Source: Confluentibacter sediminis (lineage in GTDB: Bacteria; Bacteroidota; Bacteroidia; Flavobacteriales; Flavobacteriaceae). Taken from it: DNA of 64,000 nucleotides. The DNA is taken from assembly GCF_003258355.1 (NCBI RefSeq), contig NZ_QKPO01000016.1, positions 62,001 through 126,000 on the forward strand. Reading direction: 5' to 3'. Position numbers and translations under genes: made by a program. How positions within the stretch are numbered: the first letter of the stretch is position 1; each line of letters begins with the position of its first letter. The notes beneath the pieces were generated by a model. It saw nothing but the letters and a program-made list of their open reading frames with translations, was not told where the DNA came from and did not search any database. Positions 11,626 to 19,214 of this stretch are shown one piece after another.

Positions 11626-11656
11626 AAAACTCCAATGCTAAGCATTGGAGTTTTTG
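11626..11656 (+). terminator. Intrinsic terminator after the CE15-like gene
   Basis: AAAACTCCAATGC, loop TAA, GCATTGGAGTTTT: a perfect 13-bp stem at 11626-11654 running into a T tract. Confidence 0.85.
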
Positions 11657-11737
11657 TTTTTACTATAAAAAACGTAAATTTAACTACACATGAGTTTGAC
11701 TATTCGTTGAACTTTCTATAAACAAAAATATTTAAAC

Positions 11738-12500
11738 ATGACAAAAAATAAAATCGCATTAGTAACAGGCGGAAGCCGAGGTTTAGGTAGAGATATGGCT
11801 ATTAATTTGGCAAAAAAAAGGGATTGATGTTATTATTACCTATCATTCAAATATAGCTGCAGCAAATGAAGTTGTTTCAGAAATCAATAAACTAGGAAGT
11901 AGTGGTAAAGCATTTCAATTAGATACTAGTAATAGTAAAGACTTTGAAAATTTTTATATCGAACTTTCCTCCTATTTAAAATCTCAAAACAAAAAAGGAT
12001 GTTTCGATTTTTTAATTAATAATGCGGGCACTGGCATTTACAAACCTTTTGCTGAAACAACAGAAGAAGATTTAGACGTCATGTATAACATTCATTTTAA
12101 AGGGGTTTATTTCTTAACACAAAAAGTATTGCCATATTTAAATGATGGTGGTAGAATTATTAATATTTCTTCTGGATTGGCTCGATTCAGTTTCCCAAAT
12201 TCATCAGCCTATGCTAGTATGAAAGGCGCTGTAGAAGTTTTTACAAGATATCTTGCTAAAGAATTAGCTTCTAGAAAAATTGGGGCCAATGTGGTGGCTC
12301 CAGGCGCTATAGCAACCGAATTTGGTGGTGGCGAAAATAAAACCAACGACAAGAAAAGAGAAGCTGTTGCCAATTTCACTGCCTTAGGTCGTGTTGGGGA
12401 AGCTGAAGATATTGGTAGTGTGGTGGCTTTTTTATGTACTGATGATGCCAAATGGATAAATGGTCAACGTTTGGAAGTTGCTGGTGGTATATTCTTATAA
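11738..12500 (+). pseudogene. SDR family oxidoreductase, frameshifted in an A8 run
   Basis: From the ATG at 11738 the reading frame encodes an SDR N-terminus with the NAD(P) motif TGGSRGLG. It stops at a TGA at 11825 just after eight A's (11812-11819). Removing one A joins it to the open downstream frame (GIDVIITYHS onward), giving a full SDR of 253 residues with NNAG, the active-site YASMK, and a normal C-terminus ending at 12500. The downstream frame also contains an ATG at 12081, but a protein starting there would lack the whole cofactor-binding half. The shift may be a real recent mutation, a reversible or slippage-prone site, or a sequencing error. It has no partner gene; substrate unknown. 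Confidence 0.85.
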
Positions 12501-12562
12501 AATAGAATGTAAATCTTATTTAAATAAAGCATTGTTATTAAAAACTCTTTGTGCTTCTCTAC

Positions 12563-12600
12563 TTCATATACTTCCCCTTTTACTACTAGCATACATTTCA
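12563..12600. repeat. Copy A of the 3' end of the downstream rRNA methyltransferase gene
   Basis: 38 nt identical at about 35 of 39 positions to 13228-13266, the last codons of the THUMP methyltransferase gene (minus strand). It carries one base deletion, so it is not coding. It abuts palindrome A directly at 12601. Confidence 0.8.
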
Positions 12601-12681
12601 CGTCATTGCGAGGCACGAAGCAATCTCATGATGTAGAACTAAAATAAACAGATTGCTTCGTCGTACCTCCTCGCAATGACT
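12601..12681. repeat. REP-like palindrome, copy A
   Basis: Imperfect inverted repeat. The left arm is GTCATTGCGAGG then CGAAGCAATCT; the right arm carries the complement of both blocks but with ~6 extra bases between them. The loop (~22 nt) contains AACTAAAA. The same asymmetric bulge and loop occur in copy C, so the copies share an ancestor. It ends 20 nt before the ATG of the GIY-YIG gene. Confidence 0.88.
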
Positions 12682-12700
12682 TAATTAATATATTTGAAGT

Positions 12701-13000
12701 ATGAAAAAATCATTTGTTTATTTTATGACTAATAAAAACAACACCGTTATTTATGTTGGTGTTACAAGTGATTTATTAAAAAGAGTTTACCAACACAAAA
12801 CAAAAGCTTACAAAGGTTTTACTGATAGATACAATTGTAATAAACTCATTTACTTTGAAGAGTTTGACGATATAAATAAAGCCATTGCTCGCGAAAAACA
12901 AATAAAAGGAGGCAACAGAAAACGAAAAGAAGATTTAATAAATTTTGTAAATCCAGAATGGAAAGATTTATCAGATGGTTGGCTCTTTTATTTTGATTAA
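12701..13000 (+). CDS. GIY-YIG nuclease family protein
   Basis: 99 aa, a single GIY-YIG domain with no DNA-binding extension. It has FVYFMTN in place of the GIY strand, VIYVGVTSDL as the YIG strand, the conserved Arg in LLKRVYQHK, and the metal-binding Glu region AIAREKQIKGG, then the usual tail NPEWKDLSDGW. These small UvrC-N/YhbQ-like proteins are presumed endonucleases of unknown biological role. The gene is bracketed by the palindromes at 12601-12681 (20 nt upstream) and 13007-13063 (6 nt downstream), which suggests a mobile or repeat-associated unit rather than a housekeeping gene. Confidence 0.9.
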   Translation: MKKSFVYFMTNKNNTVIYVGVTSDLLKRVYQHKTKAYKGFTDRYNCNKLIYFEEFDDINKAIAREKQIKGGNRKRKEDLINFVNPEWKDLSDGWLFYFD

Positions 13001-13006
13001 AACAAT

Positions 13007-13063
13007 GTTATTGCGAGGCACGAAGCAACCTCATTACATTGAACTAAAAATTAACAAATTGCG
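13007..13063. repeat. REP-like palindrome, degenerate copy B
   Basis: The left arm is kept (TTGCGAGG, CGAAGCAACCTC) and so is the loop (GAACTAAAAATTAA). The right arm is cut short at AACAAATTGCGTC. It begins 6 nt after the stop codon of the GIY-YIG gene. Confidence 0.8.
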
Positions 13064-13102
13064 TCCATATACTTCCCTTTCTTACTCCTAACATACATCT
13101 CA
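13064..13102. repeat. Copy B of the 3' end of the rRNA methyltransferase gene
   Basis: 39 nt matching 13228-13266 at about 32 of 39 positions, without gaps. As in copy A it is followed at once by a palindrome (at 13103). Confidence 0.75.
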
Positions 13103-13183
13103 CGTCATTGCGAGGCACGAAGCAATCTCACAATGTAAAACTAAAAATCAACAGATTGCTTCGTCGTCCCTCCTCGCAATGAC
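13103..13183. repeat. REP-like palindrome, copy C
   Basis: A full-length copy with the same arms, bulge and loop motif as copy A. A further partial arm (CGTGCCTCGCAATG, 13207-13220) lies between it and the stop codon of the methyltransferase gene at 13224. Confidence 0.88.
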
Positions 13184-13223
13184 GAGGTAAATTGGACAGA
13201 TGGAATCGTGCCTCGCAATGGGA

Positions 13224-14381
13224 TTAATTCATATATTTCCCCTTTTTACTCCCAGCATACATTTCAAACTTCACCAAACGGGCTTCCAATTTGGCATTAA
13301 ATAAATGTATTTTTCGTGAGGGGCGTAATCCCACATGCTTAAGCGCATCTAAATTGCTGGTAATAAACCAAGCATCGGTATTGGGATAATTTTGTTTAAG
13401 CGTATCACCTATATTTTTATAAAACTCTTGCATGTCTATATTTAAACGCTCACCATAAGGAGGGTTAAATACCATGTGTAATTTATTGTCACCGCCTTTT
13501 TTGGTTTTAAAAAAGTCCTCATGTTTTACCTCAATAAAATCTTCTAACTGGGCATTTTTAATATTGTCTTTGGCTTTAGCAACGGCACTTGGAGCTTTAT
13601 CATACCCAATAATTTTATGATGAAAATCACGTGTTTTATTAAGTAGTGATGCTTCAATTTTTTCAAACAAATCAACATCCCAATCTTGCCAACGCTCAAA
13701 AGCAAACTCTTTACGCATGAGGTTTGGCGGTATATTACAGGCTATCATCGCCGCTTCAATCAACACCGTACCAGAACCACACATGGGATCCATAAAATCG
13801 GTTTGTCCGTCCCAACCAGACAACATCACCAACCCTGCTGCCAGCACTTCATTAATAGGTGCTATATTGGTCGCTATTTTATAACCGCGTTTGTGTAAAG
13901 AATCTCCGGAAGAATCTAAAGAAATCGTACATTGGTTTCTATCTATATGCACATTTACTTTTAAATCCGGGAATTTTAAATCGACATTCGGACGTTCTCC
14001 AGTGGTATCTCTAAACTTATCAACAATAGCATCTTTGGTTTTTTGGGCAATATACAGTGAGTTTGTAAACAATTCCGTATGAATGGTAGCATCAACAGCA
14101 ATGGTTCCTGTAGGCTTTACATACTGTTCCCAAGACATAGCATAAAGCTTATTATACAAGTCTTGCTCACTGCTTACCATAAAGGTTTCTATAGGTTTTA
14201 AGATTTTAATAGCGGTACGCAAAGCTAAATTGGCTTTATACATAAACCCTTTATCCCCACTAAAGCTAACGTTACGCACGCCCGTTTTTACATCTTGTGC
14301 TCCTAATTGAGTCAATTCTTTTGCCAATAAGTCTTCAAAGCCAAATAGGGTTTTGGCTACCATGTTAAAATTTTCTTCCAT
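13224..14381 (-). CDS. THUMP-domain class I SAM-dependent RNA methyltransferase (RlmL/YpsC-like)
   Basis: 385 aa. An N-terminal THUMP RNA-binding domain (about 1-160, starting NMVAKTLFGFEDLLAKEL) is followed by a Rossmann-type methyltransferase (about 165-375) with FMDPMCGSGTVLIEAA as the SAM loop and NPPYGERL as the N6/N2 base-methylating motif. Relatives methylate 23S rRNA guanosine (RlmL-type, m2G2445); the exact position is not provable here. The end of this gene (GSKKGKYMN, 13224-13266) exists as two further degenerate copies outside the gene. Confidence 0.92.
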   Translation of the reverse strand: MEENFNMVAKTLFGFEDLLAKELTQLGAQDVKTGVRNVSFSGDKGFMYKANLALRTAIKILKPIETFMVSSEQDLYNKLYAMSWEQYVKPTGTIAVDATIHTELFTNSLYIAQKTKDAIVDKFRDTTGERPNVDLKFPDLKVNVHIDRNQCTISLDSSGDSLHKRGYKIATNIAPINEVLAAGLVMLSGWDGQTDFMDPMCGSGTVLIEAAMIACNIPPNLMRKEFAFERWQDWDVDLFEKIEASLLNKTRDFHHKIIGYDKAPSAVAKAKDNIKNAQLEDFIEVKHEDFFKTKKGGDNKLHMVFNPPYGERLNIDMQEFYKNIGDTLKQNYPNTDAWFITSNLDALKHVGLRPSRKIHLFNAKLEARLVKFEMYAGSKKGKYMN

Positions 14382-14509
14382 TATTTACTTTAAATACATT
14401 ACAAAAATAACGTAATTTTACCGCAAAGGTAATGTTTATTGATATTTAAGGTAAGGATTAAATGGAAAACCTGACTACGTTAAAACGTGGAAATCTCCTA
14501 AAAGAATAT

Positions 14510-15241
14510 ATGATTAAAGACACAACGAACCAGTTTTCATCATGGTATAACACACCATATTATCACATTTTATACAAAGATATAGATAATGTCGAAACGC
14601 ATGCGTTTATGGATACCCTAACCAATTACTTAAACTTACCAGAACAGGGTACCATTTTAGATTGGGGTTGTGGCAGAGGGATACACGCTATGTATCTTAA
14701 TAAGATAGGATTTGATGTGACTGGTGTGGATCAATCTGAAAATAATATTGCTTACGCCAAAAAGTTTGAAACCCAACATTTGCGTTTCGATGTACATAAT
14801 ATGTGTCAACCTTATAAACAGCAGTTTGATGCTGTTTTTAATTTATTCAGCAGTTTTGGACGTATTGATCGTGATGAAGACTACCTAAATACCATAAAAG
14901 GGATTAAAGCTAATTTAAACGAGACTGGTTTTGGTGTTATCGATGTTGCGAATACCGAATTAATAATTGACAATCTCCTGCCTGAAGAGATTACAACTGT
15001 TGGAAAGATCGACTTCAATTTGAAACACTATGTGAAGCATGATTATATTTTGAAAGATATTACATTTGTTGCCGATGGGGAATCACATCATTTTCAGGAG
15101 TGTGTTAAAATGTTCACTCTAAAAGATTTTGAAACTCTTTTTGAACAAGCGGACTGCTATTTATTAGATGTTTTTGGCGACTATAAATTGAATAAATTTA
15201 GATCCCAAACATCAGAACGTTTGGTAATGATTTTTAAATAG
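14510..15241 (+). CDS. Class I SAM-dependent methyltransferase
   Basis: About 243 aa from the ATG at 14510 (MIKDTTNQFSSWYNTPYYH). An in-frame ATG at 14462 would add 16 residues with no family character, so the internal start is preferred. The SAM motif is ILDWGCGRGIHAMYL, followed by VTGVDQSENNI and the FNLFSSFG region. Small-molecule or RNA substrate unknown. The start codon is 13 nt before the next ATG of the operon-mate: the ZIP gene begins 12 nt after its stop. Confidence 0.85.
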   Translation: MIKDTTNQFSSWYNTPYYHILYKDIDNVETHAFMDTLTNYLNLPEQGTILDWGCGRGIHAMYLNKIGFDVTGVDQSENNIAYAKKFETQHLRFDVHNMCQPYKQQFDAVFNLFSSFGRIDRDEDYLNTIKGIKANLNETGFGVIDVANTELIIDNLLPEEITTVGKIDFNLKHYVKHDYILKDITFVADGESHHFQECVKMFTLKDFETLFEQADCYLLDVFGDYKLNKFRSQTSERLVMIFK

Positions 15242-15253
15242 TCTTTATAATAC

Positions 15254-15928
15254 ATGAATAATTATATTTTCCCAATAGTAGCCGTTATTTTAGGTTTTAT
15301 AATCGCTGTTTTCTCTAAAGGAAAAAAGGTTTTTAATACCAAACTTCTACTCTCTTTTAGTGGCTCTTTTTTGTTGGCACTGACTTTATTTGAATTACTA
15401 CCAGAAGTTTACCAACATCTGGATAGCAAGCTTACGGGGCTTTTTATAATGGGCGGTATTTTGTTGCAAATTATTTTAGAGTTTTTCTCGAAAGGTGCTG
15501 AGCATGGTCATATACATATCCATAAACACGACACCACATTTCCATGGTTATTGTTTATTAGTTTGTGTATTCACAGTTTTTTAGAAGGTTTTTCCATACA
15601 TGAACATAATGATATGGTATACGGCGTGCTTATTCATAAAATACCTATAGCAACTTTAATTTCCATGTTTTTATTGCAATCAAATTACAACAAAAAACAA
15701 ATGGCTAGTTTTTTGATTGTATTTGCTTTAATGACGCCTACCGGAACCTTAATTTCAAATACCTTTGAAGCGGTTCAAGATTATGCACATATTATAAATG
15801 CTTTTGTAATTGGTATCTTTTTTCATATTTCTACCACCATTTTATTTGAAAGTAGCGAAGGGCATAAATTCAATTTATCAAAATTAGTTGCTATTATTTT
15901 AGGAGTTGGTATGGCTTATTTTATTTGA
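15254..15928 (+). CDS. ZIP family metal transporter
   Basis: 224 aa, a polytopic membrane protein with about seven hydrophobic segments and a His-rich cytoplasmic loop HGHIHIHKHD (~92-101). HSFLEGFSIHEH in TM4 and HKIPIA in TM5 supply the metal-site residues of ZIP carriers, though TM5 lacks the second acidic residue of HExPHE. It probably imports zinc or another divalent cation across the inner membrane. It lies 12 nt behind the methyltransferase and is followed by a palindromic repeat. Confidence 0.87.
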   Translation: MNNYIFPIVAVILGFIIAVFSKGKKVFNTKLLLSFSGSFLLALTLFELLPEVYQHLDSKLTGLFIMGGILLQIILEFFSKGAEHGHIHIHKHDTTFPWLLFISLCIHSFLEGFSIHEHNDMVYGVLIHKIPIATLISMFLLQSNYNKKQMASFLIVFALMTPTGTLISNTFEAVQDYAHIINAFVIGIFFHISTTILFESSEGHKFNLSKLVAIILGVGMAYFI

Positions 15929-16014
15929 TTTGTAATTCCTGCGAAGACAGGAGTCTTATAAATTTAGACGTATAATGTAATAAGAGAATTCCTGTTTTTT
16001 GCAGGAATTACAAA
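15929..16014. repeat. 86-nt palindromic repeat
   Basis: TTTGTAATTCCTGC ... GACAGGAGTCTTAT (15929-15959) is answered by ATAAGA ... CCTGTTTTTTGCAGG ... ATTACAAA (15980-16014). Each arm holds its own TTCCTGC/GCAGGAA mini-hairpin. It sits exactly between the ZIP stop and the DUF4268 start and belongs to the same general family as 8152-8224. Confidence 0.75.
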
Positions 16015-16020
16015 AAATTA

Positions 16021-16449
16021 ATGTTCAGTAAAGAAGAATCACGCATATTACGACAAGAGTTTTGGACCAGTTTTGGGAAATCATTTCCCAGAAAATGGAT
16101 TCTGTATGACACAAAACTGAAAGGTTTTAGTTTTAAATTTCATTTTGACACCAAGTCGGCTTTAGTGGCTTTAGATTTGGAAGATGATCTAGAAAATCGT
16201 ATTAAATATTGGGAAAAATTGTTATCACTAAAATCTATTCTGCTAGATGATTATTTGCCCAACGCCATATTTGATGAGGCATATTTATTAGAAAATGGCA
16301 AGGAAATCTCGAGAATTTATGTTATTTTAGAACAGAAAGTATCCATTCACAACAAAAACACCTGGCGCGATGTGATGGAATTTTTAAATGTACACATGAA
16401 TCTTTTTGAAACCTTTTTTGAAGAATATAAAGAGGTGATTGAAGACTAA
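16021..16449 (+). CDS. DUF4268 domain-containing protein
   Basis: 142 aa. The opening MFSKEESRILRQEFWTSFG and the middle KGFSFKFHFDTKSALVALDL match DUF4268, a domain found alone or at the end of restriction-like nucleases. Here it stands alone without any nuclease part. No transmembrane or signal sequence. It is followed 11 nt later by the amidohydrolase gene. Function unknown. Confidence 0.75.
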   Translation: MFSKEESRILRQEFWTSFGKSFPRKWILYDTKLKGFSFKFHFDTKSALVALDLEDDLENRIKYWEKLLSLKSILLDDYLPNAIFDEAYLLENGKEISRIYVILEQKVSIHNKNTWRDVMEFLNVHMNLFETFFEEYKEVIED

Positions 16450-16460
16450 TAGCTAAAAAT

Positions 16461-17273
16461 ATGATTATTGATATTCACACACATATAAACAACTATCATG
16501 AAGACCGTGTTATCTCTTTGGAAGCATGCCTCGATGGACTTGTTGAAAGTATGAAAAATAATAAGGTTGATTATTCTTTGGTACTAACATCTTATAAAGT
16601 AAACCAAAATAGACCAAGTACTAAACAAGTTGTTGAAGCCATTAAAGGTTACAATAACCTTGGAGTAGTTGCTGGAATAAGTTATCTTAATTACACCCAT
16701 AGAGACCTTAATGAAATTAGTCATTATTTAGACCAAAAACTTATTAAAGGTTTAAAATTATATCCTGGCTACGAGCCTTTTTACCCCAACGACAGCCGCT
16801 TAAAAGTAGTTTATGATATGGCTATTGAATATGATGTGCCTGTAATGTTTCATTCTGGGGACACCTATGCCCCGACTGGAAAGATTAAATACTCACACCC
16901 CATACATCTTGATGATTTGGCAGTAGATTATCCTGATTTAAAAATTGTGATTTGCCATGTTGGAAATCCTTGGATTCGAGATTGTATGGAAGTGGTTTAT
17001 AAGAACAAAAATGTACATGCGGATATTTCTGGATTGGTACTAGGCAATTTTTCAGAAAAGTTTGAGCGTTTCATGAAAAAGGAAATTGAAGAGATGATTA
17101 CCTACGCTGGCGACCCTAATTATTTATTATATGGAACCGATTGGCCCATTTCCAATATGGATTCCTATCTAAAATTTATGAATCAACTTGATTTACCTGA
17201 TGAGAAAAAAGAATTGATTTTATGGAAAAATGCAGCCAATTTATTTAAAATTGATGTTGAAAAGTTGAAATAA
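16461..17273 (+). CDS. Amidohydrolase family protein (amidohydrolase_2 type)
   Basis: 270 aa TIM barrel. The metal-binding pattern is complete: HTHINNY at the N-terminus (~6-8), FHSGDTYAP (~131), CHVGNPWIRD (~154) and a terminal Asp in YGTDWPISN. This group contains decarboxylases and lactonases, and the substrate cannot be read from the sequence. The gene follows DUF4268 by 11 nt and converges on the GNAT gene with a 7-nt gap and no visible terminator. Confidence 0.87.
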   Translation: MIIDIHTHINNYHEDRVISLEACLDGLVESMKNNKVDYSLVLTSYKVNQNRPSTKQVVEAIKGYNNLGVVAGISYLNYTHRDLNEISHYLDQKLIKGLKLYPGYEPFYPNDSRLKVVYDMAIEYDVPVMFHSGDTYAPTGKIKYSHPIHLDDLAVDYPDLKIVICHVGNPWIRDCMEVVYKNKNVHADISGLVLGNFSEKFERFMKKEIEEMITYAGDPNYLLYGTDWPISNMDSYLKFMNQLDLPDEKKELILWKNAANLFKIDVEKLK

Positions 17274-17280
17274 CATTGAT

Positions 17281-17778
17281 TCAATCATTCCATTTTTTCT
17301 CCATTTCATAATCATCCATCACAAAACCATCACCTATGTTGGTAACCATAGCATTGATTTTTACAAACCCCATTTTTTCATAAGCAAGAATAGAATTTAT
17401 GTTATATTTATTCACATACAGCCGGATACTTTTTAAGTTATAAGACTCCGCTTTAGATTCAACAAATTGTAATATACCTTTTGCTATTTTCTTTCCTCTA
17501 TAGGCTTTTAAAAGATATAATTTTCTAATAAATAAAAAATCAACTTCCTGTTTTATACCTACATAACCAACGATTTCATCATTAAACATGACATTATAAA
17601 ACAAAACACCATCTGCCACTTGTTCTTCTATAGCATTTGCTGAATTAAATTTTTTGAGCATGTATTCAATTTGCTCTATACTGATGATAGAAGGATAATG
17701 CTCATACCAAATAATACGGGCTAATTTTGAAATAGATTCAAAATCGGCTTTAGAAGTTGCTGGAATCATTTTAATCAT
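17281..17778 (-). CDS. GNAT family N-acetyltransferase
   Basis: 165 aa, GCN5-type fold. It has MIKMIPATSKADFESISKLA at the start and the acetyl-CoA loop region KAYRGKKIAKGILQFVES (about 97-114, fitting RxxGxA). It ends with NKYNINSILAYEKMGF, the usual beta6/beta7 region. Substrate unknown. It lies downstream of the hemolysin III-like gene on the same strand with a 37-nt gap. Confidence 0.87.
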   Translation of the reverse strand: MIKMIPATSKADFESISKLARIIWYEHYPSIISIEQIEYMLKKFNSANAIEEQVADGVLFYNVMFNDEIVGYVGIKQEVDFLFIRKLYLLKAYRGKKIAKGILQFVESKAESYNLKSIRLYVNKYNINSILAYEKMGFVKINAMVTNIGDGFVMDDYEMEKKWND

Positions 17779-17815
17779 AATTCATTTTTGATTGATAACA
17801 TACATACATGGTTTT

Positions 17816-18442
17816 CTAAATCACATAGAAGAAAATCATAAAAAAATGGCACATCGCTCCTGCCAAAACAAACACATGCCAAATAACATGATTGAAGGGT
17901 ATCGCTTTTACAGCGTAAAAAATAATACCGAGAGAATAGGCTAATCCTCCAGCAAATAACCATAAAACACCACGCTCTCCAATGGCTTGGGACAAATTAG
18001 AAAAATCGAATACAATCAGCCAACCCATAACTAAATACAGTGAGGTCGAAAATATCTCAAACCTACCAGTAAAAAACAGTTTTAAAATAACGCCAAACAA
18101 AGCAATACCCCAAACGATGTAAAATAAAGTCCAGCCACTACTCTGCTCTAGGGTAATCAATAAAACAGGCGTATAAGTACCCGCTATTAAAAAATAAATA
18201 CTAATATGATCTACAATTCTAAAAAGGTGTTTCTTCTTTTCGTTCTTAACGGCATGGTATAATGTAGAAGCTGAAAATAGCATTATGATGGACAAACCAT
18301 ATACAATAATACTAAATAAACTATACTCCGTTTTGTTGGTATTATAAACCATTAATATTAATAAAGCGCAAATACCAAATAAAGCACCAACTGCATGAGA
18401 GATAGCATTAAGTTTTTCTTCGAAAGGGGATTGTATTCGCAT
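17816..18442 (-). CDS. Hemolysin III family (PAQR) membrane protein
   Basis: 208 aa with seven predicted membrane helices. Conserved PAQR residues are present: EKLNAISHAVGALFG near the N-terminus, LYHAVK, DHISIYFLIAGTYTP in the middle, and HVIWHVFVLAGAMCHF near the C-terminus. The His/Asp/Ser set resembles the zinc site of adiponectin receptors and YqfA. Despite the name, haemolytic activity is not established for most members; a role in lipid metabolism is suspected. The adjacent DUF4294 gene is 6 nt upstream on the same strand. Confidence 0.9.
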   Translation of the reverse strand: MRIQSPFEEKLNAISHAVGALFGICALLILMVYNTNKTEYSLFSIIVYGLSIIMLFSASTLYHAVKNEKKKHLFRIVDHISIYFLIAGTYTPVLLITLEQSSGWTLFYIVWGIALFGVILKLFFTGRFEIFSTSLYLVMGWLIVFDFSNLSQAIGERGVLWLFAGGLAYSLGIIFYAVKAIPFNHVIWHVFVLAGAMCHFFMIFFYVI

Positions 18443-18448
18443 GAATTC

Positions 18449-19111
18449 CTATTTGGTAGTATTCCACTTTTCGGTTAAATCAGCGAAATTAAATTTTAAT
18501 GCCGCATCTTGACGTTTTAATAAGCCACTTCTAAAACTTCGTTGTAAAATGTCTTCAATTAAATAATCTTCTTGAACATGCATAGGGTCGTACTCCCTTT
18601 TTAATGAAATATCAAACATACTGGCCGTTGTGTTGTACCAAAAGGCCCGCCAACCACTACGCAAATCTTTTACCAAACCAAAGGCTGTTTCCCCTGTTTG
18701 TCTATGTATGAGTTTAACCAGTATTTGGCCTTCTGTGCGCGTAAATTTCTTTAATTTATCCGTAAATTCACCTTCTATATATTTTTGAATCATTCGTGTG
18801 TACCTCCTTTTTTCACTATTACTTTTTAGCAATTCCAAACGTTTGTTTAAGGTATCCAACCGTTCCGAAGCCAATGTAGCATAAGGATATACTTTTAATG
18901 TTTTTCGTCTTAAAATTAAATAGCGTAACCTGTCCTCTTTACTTGCAAATTTAAGCTTATCTAAAATAATAACTTCGTCTAGCTCAACGGTAGAAAGAGA
19001 ATCTCCTTCAAAAATAATATAACCATCTTCCAATTTATCTTTTTCAGCAGGATGGGTTTGTGCAAAAAGAAAAACTGGGAAAATTAAGACTATGTACCTT
19101 AAAAAAATCAT
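18449..19111 (-). CDS. DUF4294 domain-containing exported protein
   Basis: 220 aa with a short signal peptide (MIFLRYIVLIFPVFLFAQ). The body, with YPYATLASERLDTLNKRL, then RYTRMIQKYIEGEF and the tail FRAFW/RSGLLKRQ region, matches DUF4294, a Bacteroidota-only periplasmic family of unknown function. It probably shares a transcript with the hemolysin III-like gene. Confidence 0.8.
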   Translation of the reverse strand: MIFLRYIVLIFPVFLFAQTHPAEKDKLEDGYIIFEGDSLSTVELDEVIILDKLKFASKEDRLRYLILRRKTLKVYPYATLASERLDTLNKRLELLKSNSEKRRYTRMIQKYIEGEFTDKLKKFTRTEGQILVKLIHRQTGETAFGLVKDLRSGWRAFWYNTTASMFDISLKREYDPMHVQEDYLIEDILQRSFRSGLLKRQDAALKFNFADLTEKWNTTK

Positions 19112-19214
19112 CTATAAATGTATTGGAGCCATTATACATCAAAATTAATAATTTACATTCTGTAAAACATTCTTTTTGTATTTATATTATTATTTTAGTG
19201 CAAAACTTTAATAA

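Noticed and set aside
12081-12500. Short 139-aa SDR starting at an internal ATG
   Set aside because: The upstream sequence encodes the missing SDR N-terminus once one A of the A8 run is discounted; the short version would lack the NAD(P) site.
12601-13183. Possible CRISPR-like repeats (the ~80-nt repeated elements)
   Set aside because: Only two full copies and one degenerate copy, themselves palindromic and unevenly spaced with a gene between them, and no cas genes in the window.
15254-15928. Possible zinc-responsive operator near the ZIP gene
   Set aside because: No palindrome of the expected size lies upstream; the only palindrome is downstream and belongs to a repeat family.
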